Origin: Diphasiastrum complanatum
Lineage: Eukaryota > Streptophyta > Lycopodiopsida > Lycopodiales > Lycopodiaceae
Assembly (NCBI GenBank): GCA_029204225.1
Contig: CM055109.1
Location: 36,154,496 to 36,218,495, forward strand
Direction of reading: 5' to 3'
DNA: 64,000 bases
The position numbers and the translations under genes are program-made. This document shows, piece by piece, positions 52,601 to 55,600 of the stretch. The first letter of the stretch is position 1, and the number at the start of each line of letters is the position of its first letter. Below the pieces are notes generated by a model that was not told where the DNA came from, did no database searches, and saw only the letters and a program-made list of their open reading frames with translations.

Positions 52601-55600
52601 ATCTGCTGGAAAGTTGCTGGAGCATTTGTCAAGCCAAATGGTAAAACCATAAACTCATAATGGCCATACCTAGTTCTAAACCCGGTTTTTTCAACATCCT
52701 CAGTCTTTATGCAAATCTGATGATACCCTGATCTCAAATCGATTTTGGTGAAGTACTCTGCACCATGTAATTGATCAACCAGCTCATCCATTCTCAGCAA
52801 GGGATAACGGTTTTTAATCGTTAACTTATTTAATTTTTAAAGTCCAGACAAAGACGAGTGCCTTCGTCTTTTTTATCAACTAGGAGCACAGGTGCCCCCC
52901 AAGGAGATTTACTAGGCCTAACATGGCCCATCCCCAACTTGGCTTTCTGCTCCTGTTGCCAGCTTCACTGTGTAACGGTGGTCACTTTGCCTTGTTCCCA
53001 CCCTTAGCTTCTGCAACAAATTTAGCGTTAATAAAATTGTGTGTGGAACCATCATCAAATAAAACTGTCACGGCTTGGCCACCCACAACCCGCTTCATCT
53101 GCATGAGATTGTGAGGACCGAAAACAGCCGTGTGAAAACAACAATGCTCACACACAGGATTACCAACAAAGGAAAGATCAACACTAGATATGCTAGAGTT
53201 ACCTGGCGTCTTAAAATATGGCCCTTTTAGCCTTCCGTTTCTTGGACATTCCTTCGCGACATGACCTAGTTCCATGCAATTAAAGCTCAGATTGTCGCTT
53301 TGGGCTTTCATAAAGGTTTCTTGGTCCAAGGTAGATCTTTTCTTCGATTTACTAGAACCTGAAGACCCATCTTTTGCCTTATCTTTCGATTTCTTTGGAA
53401 AGAAAGGCTTCTTACCCTTTACGTCAGGCAAGACACCAGTCTCAGGCTTGGCCACTATACGAGGATCATCGTATATCCCGGCGAAGCGAAAAACATCCTC
53501 GAGAGGTTGGTTCCTCCTGACCTCTAGTTGATAGTCTCTTGGCAACCCAAGAATAAAATGCAACTTTACTAAAAGAGGATCTATTCTAGTTGCAAAACGA
53601 GAATAGACCTCCTGAAAATCTTGTAAATACTGATCCAGGGGCTGGTTCCCCATATGGATCGTTGCATATTGACGATAAAATTCAAAGTCATCAAGAATAG
53701 GAAGGATTGCCGCCTTAAAGGCCTTAAAAAAGTCCTCTCAATTCTTAGGAACTTCATGCTTACCCCCCAAATCTTGCCACCACGTGAAAGCTAGAGTGAT
53801 CTTGTTGTCGTCGGAAGAATCGTGCGTGGAAAAGTGCGAATTCCATTGATCGATCCACGACAAGACCACCTTCGGGGTTCTATCCTTCTTTTCCCCAGCA
53901 AAAGTCTTAGGTGTGAACAAGGGTTCATGCAATAGCTGCCTTAATTGCGTCAATTCCTTCAAATCATGCTGATCCCGAGAGTGTTTGGATTGCAAGTCAA
54001 CAATCTGTTGTTGTAGATTGTTAATTGCAAGCAACAAGGCTTCAGAATCCATGGTAGACGTAGATGCCGCTACCTCATGAACAAGAGTCATAGATTGTGT
54101 GGTAGGATTAGGATCCATATCTCAAAAGCAAGAGAGGTGAATTAAGAAAGAGAGAGTTGAAAGAGATCAAAAGCAACTCAAGGAAGGTAGATACAAGACT
54201 AATCTTGGTGGCTCTTCAGAATCCAAATGGTATTGTCCATGGCTGCCATAAGGAATAAGAGAGAGCAAGACGAAGGATGCACCACCACCTCCACCTCATC
54301 TTCTCATGAAATTTTGCATAGGAGAGGCATGCCTCCCTCTCCATGCTTGCCTACCTCCTGCCAAGTGGTTTTGCCTTGCCACCTTGCCTCCACACAAGCA
54401 AATCTGGCCACCGTTCCACCCCGCCATAGGACCTAATCTGGGTCTACCCTCCGTGCCCTGGCCTGTGACCGTATCAAGCAAGATCCGATCTCCATCCTAG
54501 ACAGTGTCCCATACCACTGCCTAGGCTCTCAGCCATCTCCTGCCTCAAGCTAGCACTCATCTTGGCCGTGCACACGCTCTCCATCCACCTCCTCCTAGGT
54601 AGATAGAATGGATGGCAAATGAGTCCTCCTCCCCTTGTATACCTCCAAGGAGAGAGACTCCAAGCCATGCGCACGTCCTAGATCATGACACGTGGTAACC
54701 ATGCAGGTTCACGAGTCACCAGTCAAGTCAGCAGGCCCAGTCATCTTCCAGTCTCAAGTTTGGGTTTGGGACTCAAGGGAGTGGGGTCCCTAACATGAAG
54801 AATGACAACTAGTCCAACAACGCTGACATTGATCTCAATGAGCAAATTCTCAGCAAAATCAATAAGACACAGGACTGGAGCAATACTCATCAGAATCCTA
54901 AGTGTATCAAATAAAATCTGGCACTCAGTCCACAAGAAGCTAACGCCTTCACATGGTACAACAGTAAAAGGCGATGCCACAGTAGCAACGTAGGGAATGA
55001 AAATTTTGAAAATGAGTGTTGAGGCCTTAAAACATACCGACGCCATGAGGATCCACAAAAAAGGCCAAGGCCCTTTTGATTGCAGGCAAATAGTACCATT
55101 AGAAATAAGAAACTTAAAATATACTACAATCACTACAAGTTAATGTTTGGAATTTTGGGCATAAAGTTGGTGAACAGAAAAAAAAAGTTATAAGATAGGT
55201 ATGAAATGGTCATTGGTACTGAAGGTCATGCTATAGATAAGAATATCGTCAATAAAAACCAGATTACAGATGCCAAGCACAAGTTTAAGAGCATTCTTCA
55301 TAGACATCTTGGTTATGTAGGCAGACTTGTGATCATCATGATATTTAATTGGAGCGTGAATAGGTGCGTAGTTGATTTCCATTAACGAATGAGAGTATAC
55401 ATTGAGTGGTACCTTATCTTAAAATCATGGACAAATGGCACCTTGTGATCATCATGAGATATAACTAGAGCATGAATAGGTACAGTTTGAGCATTAAAAA
55501 TAGGTGTAGAGATACAATCTGCAGTTGTGATGGTGGAAGGCTATATCGATACAGGTGGCATAGATGCAGGTGGTAAGTGATAGTACGACTTGTACAGAAG

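Larger units (their letters stand above)
50067..54795 (-). mobile_element. Gypsy element E, reverse, same family as A and B
   Basis: Bounded by a perfect target duplication TGAAG (50062-50066 and 54796-54800). Minus-strand order: 5' LTR piece, gag, protease, RT, RNase H, integrase, 3' LTR piece. Both LTRs are incomplete: the 5' copy lacks its U5 end together with the primer site and much of the leader, and the 3' copy lacks the start of U3 together with the PPT and most of the chromodomain. The element is therefore dead, although long frames remain. Confidence 0.93.
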
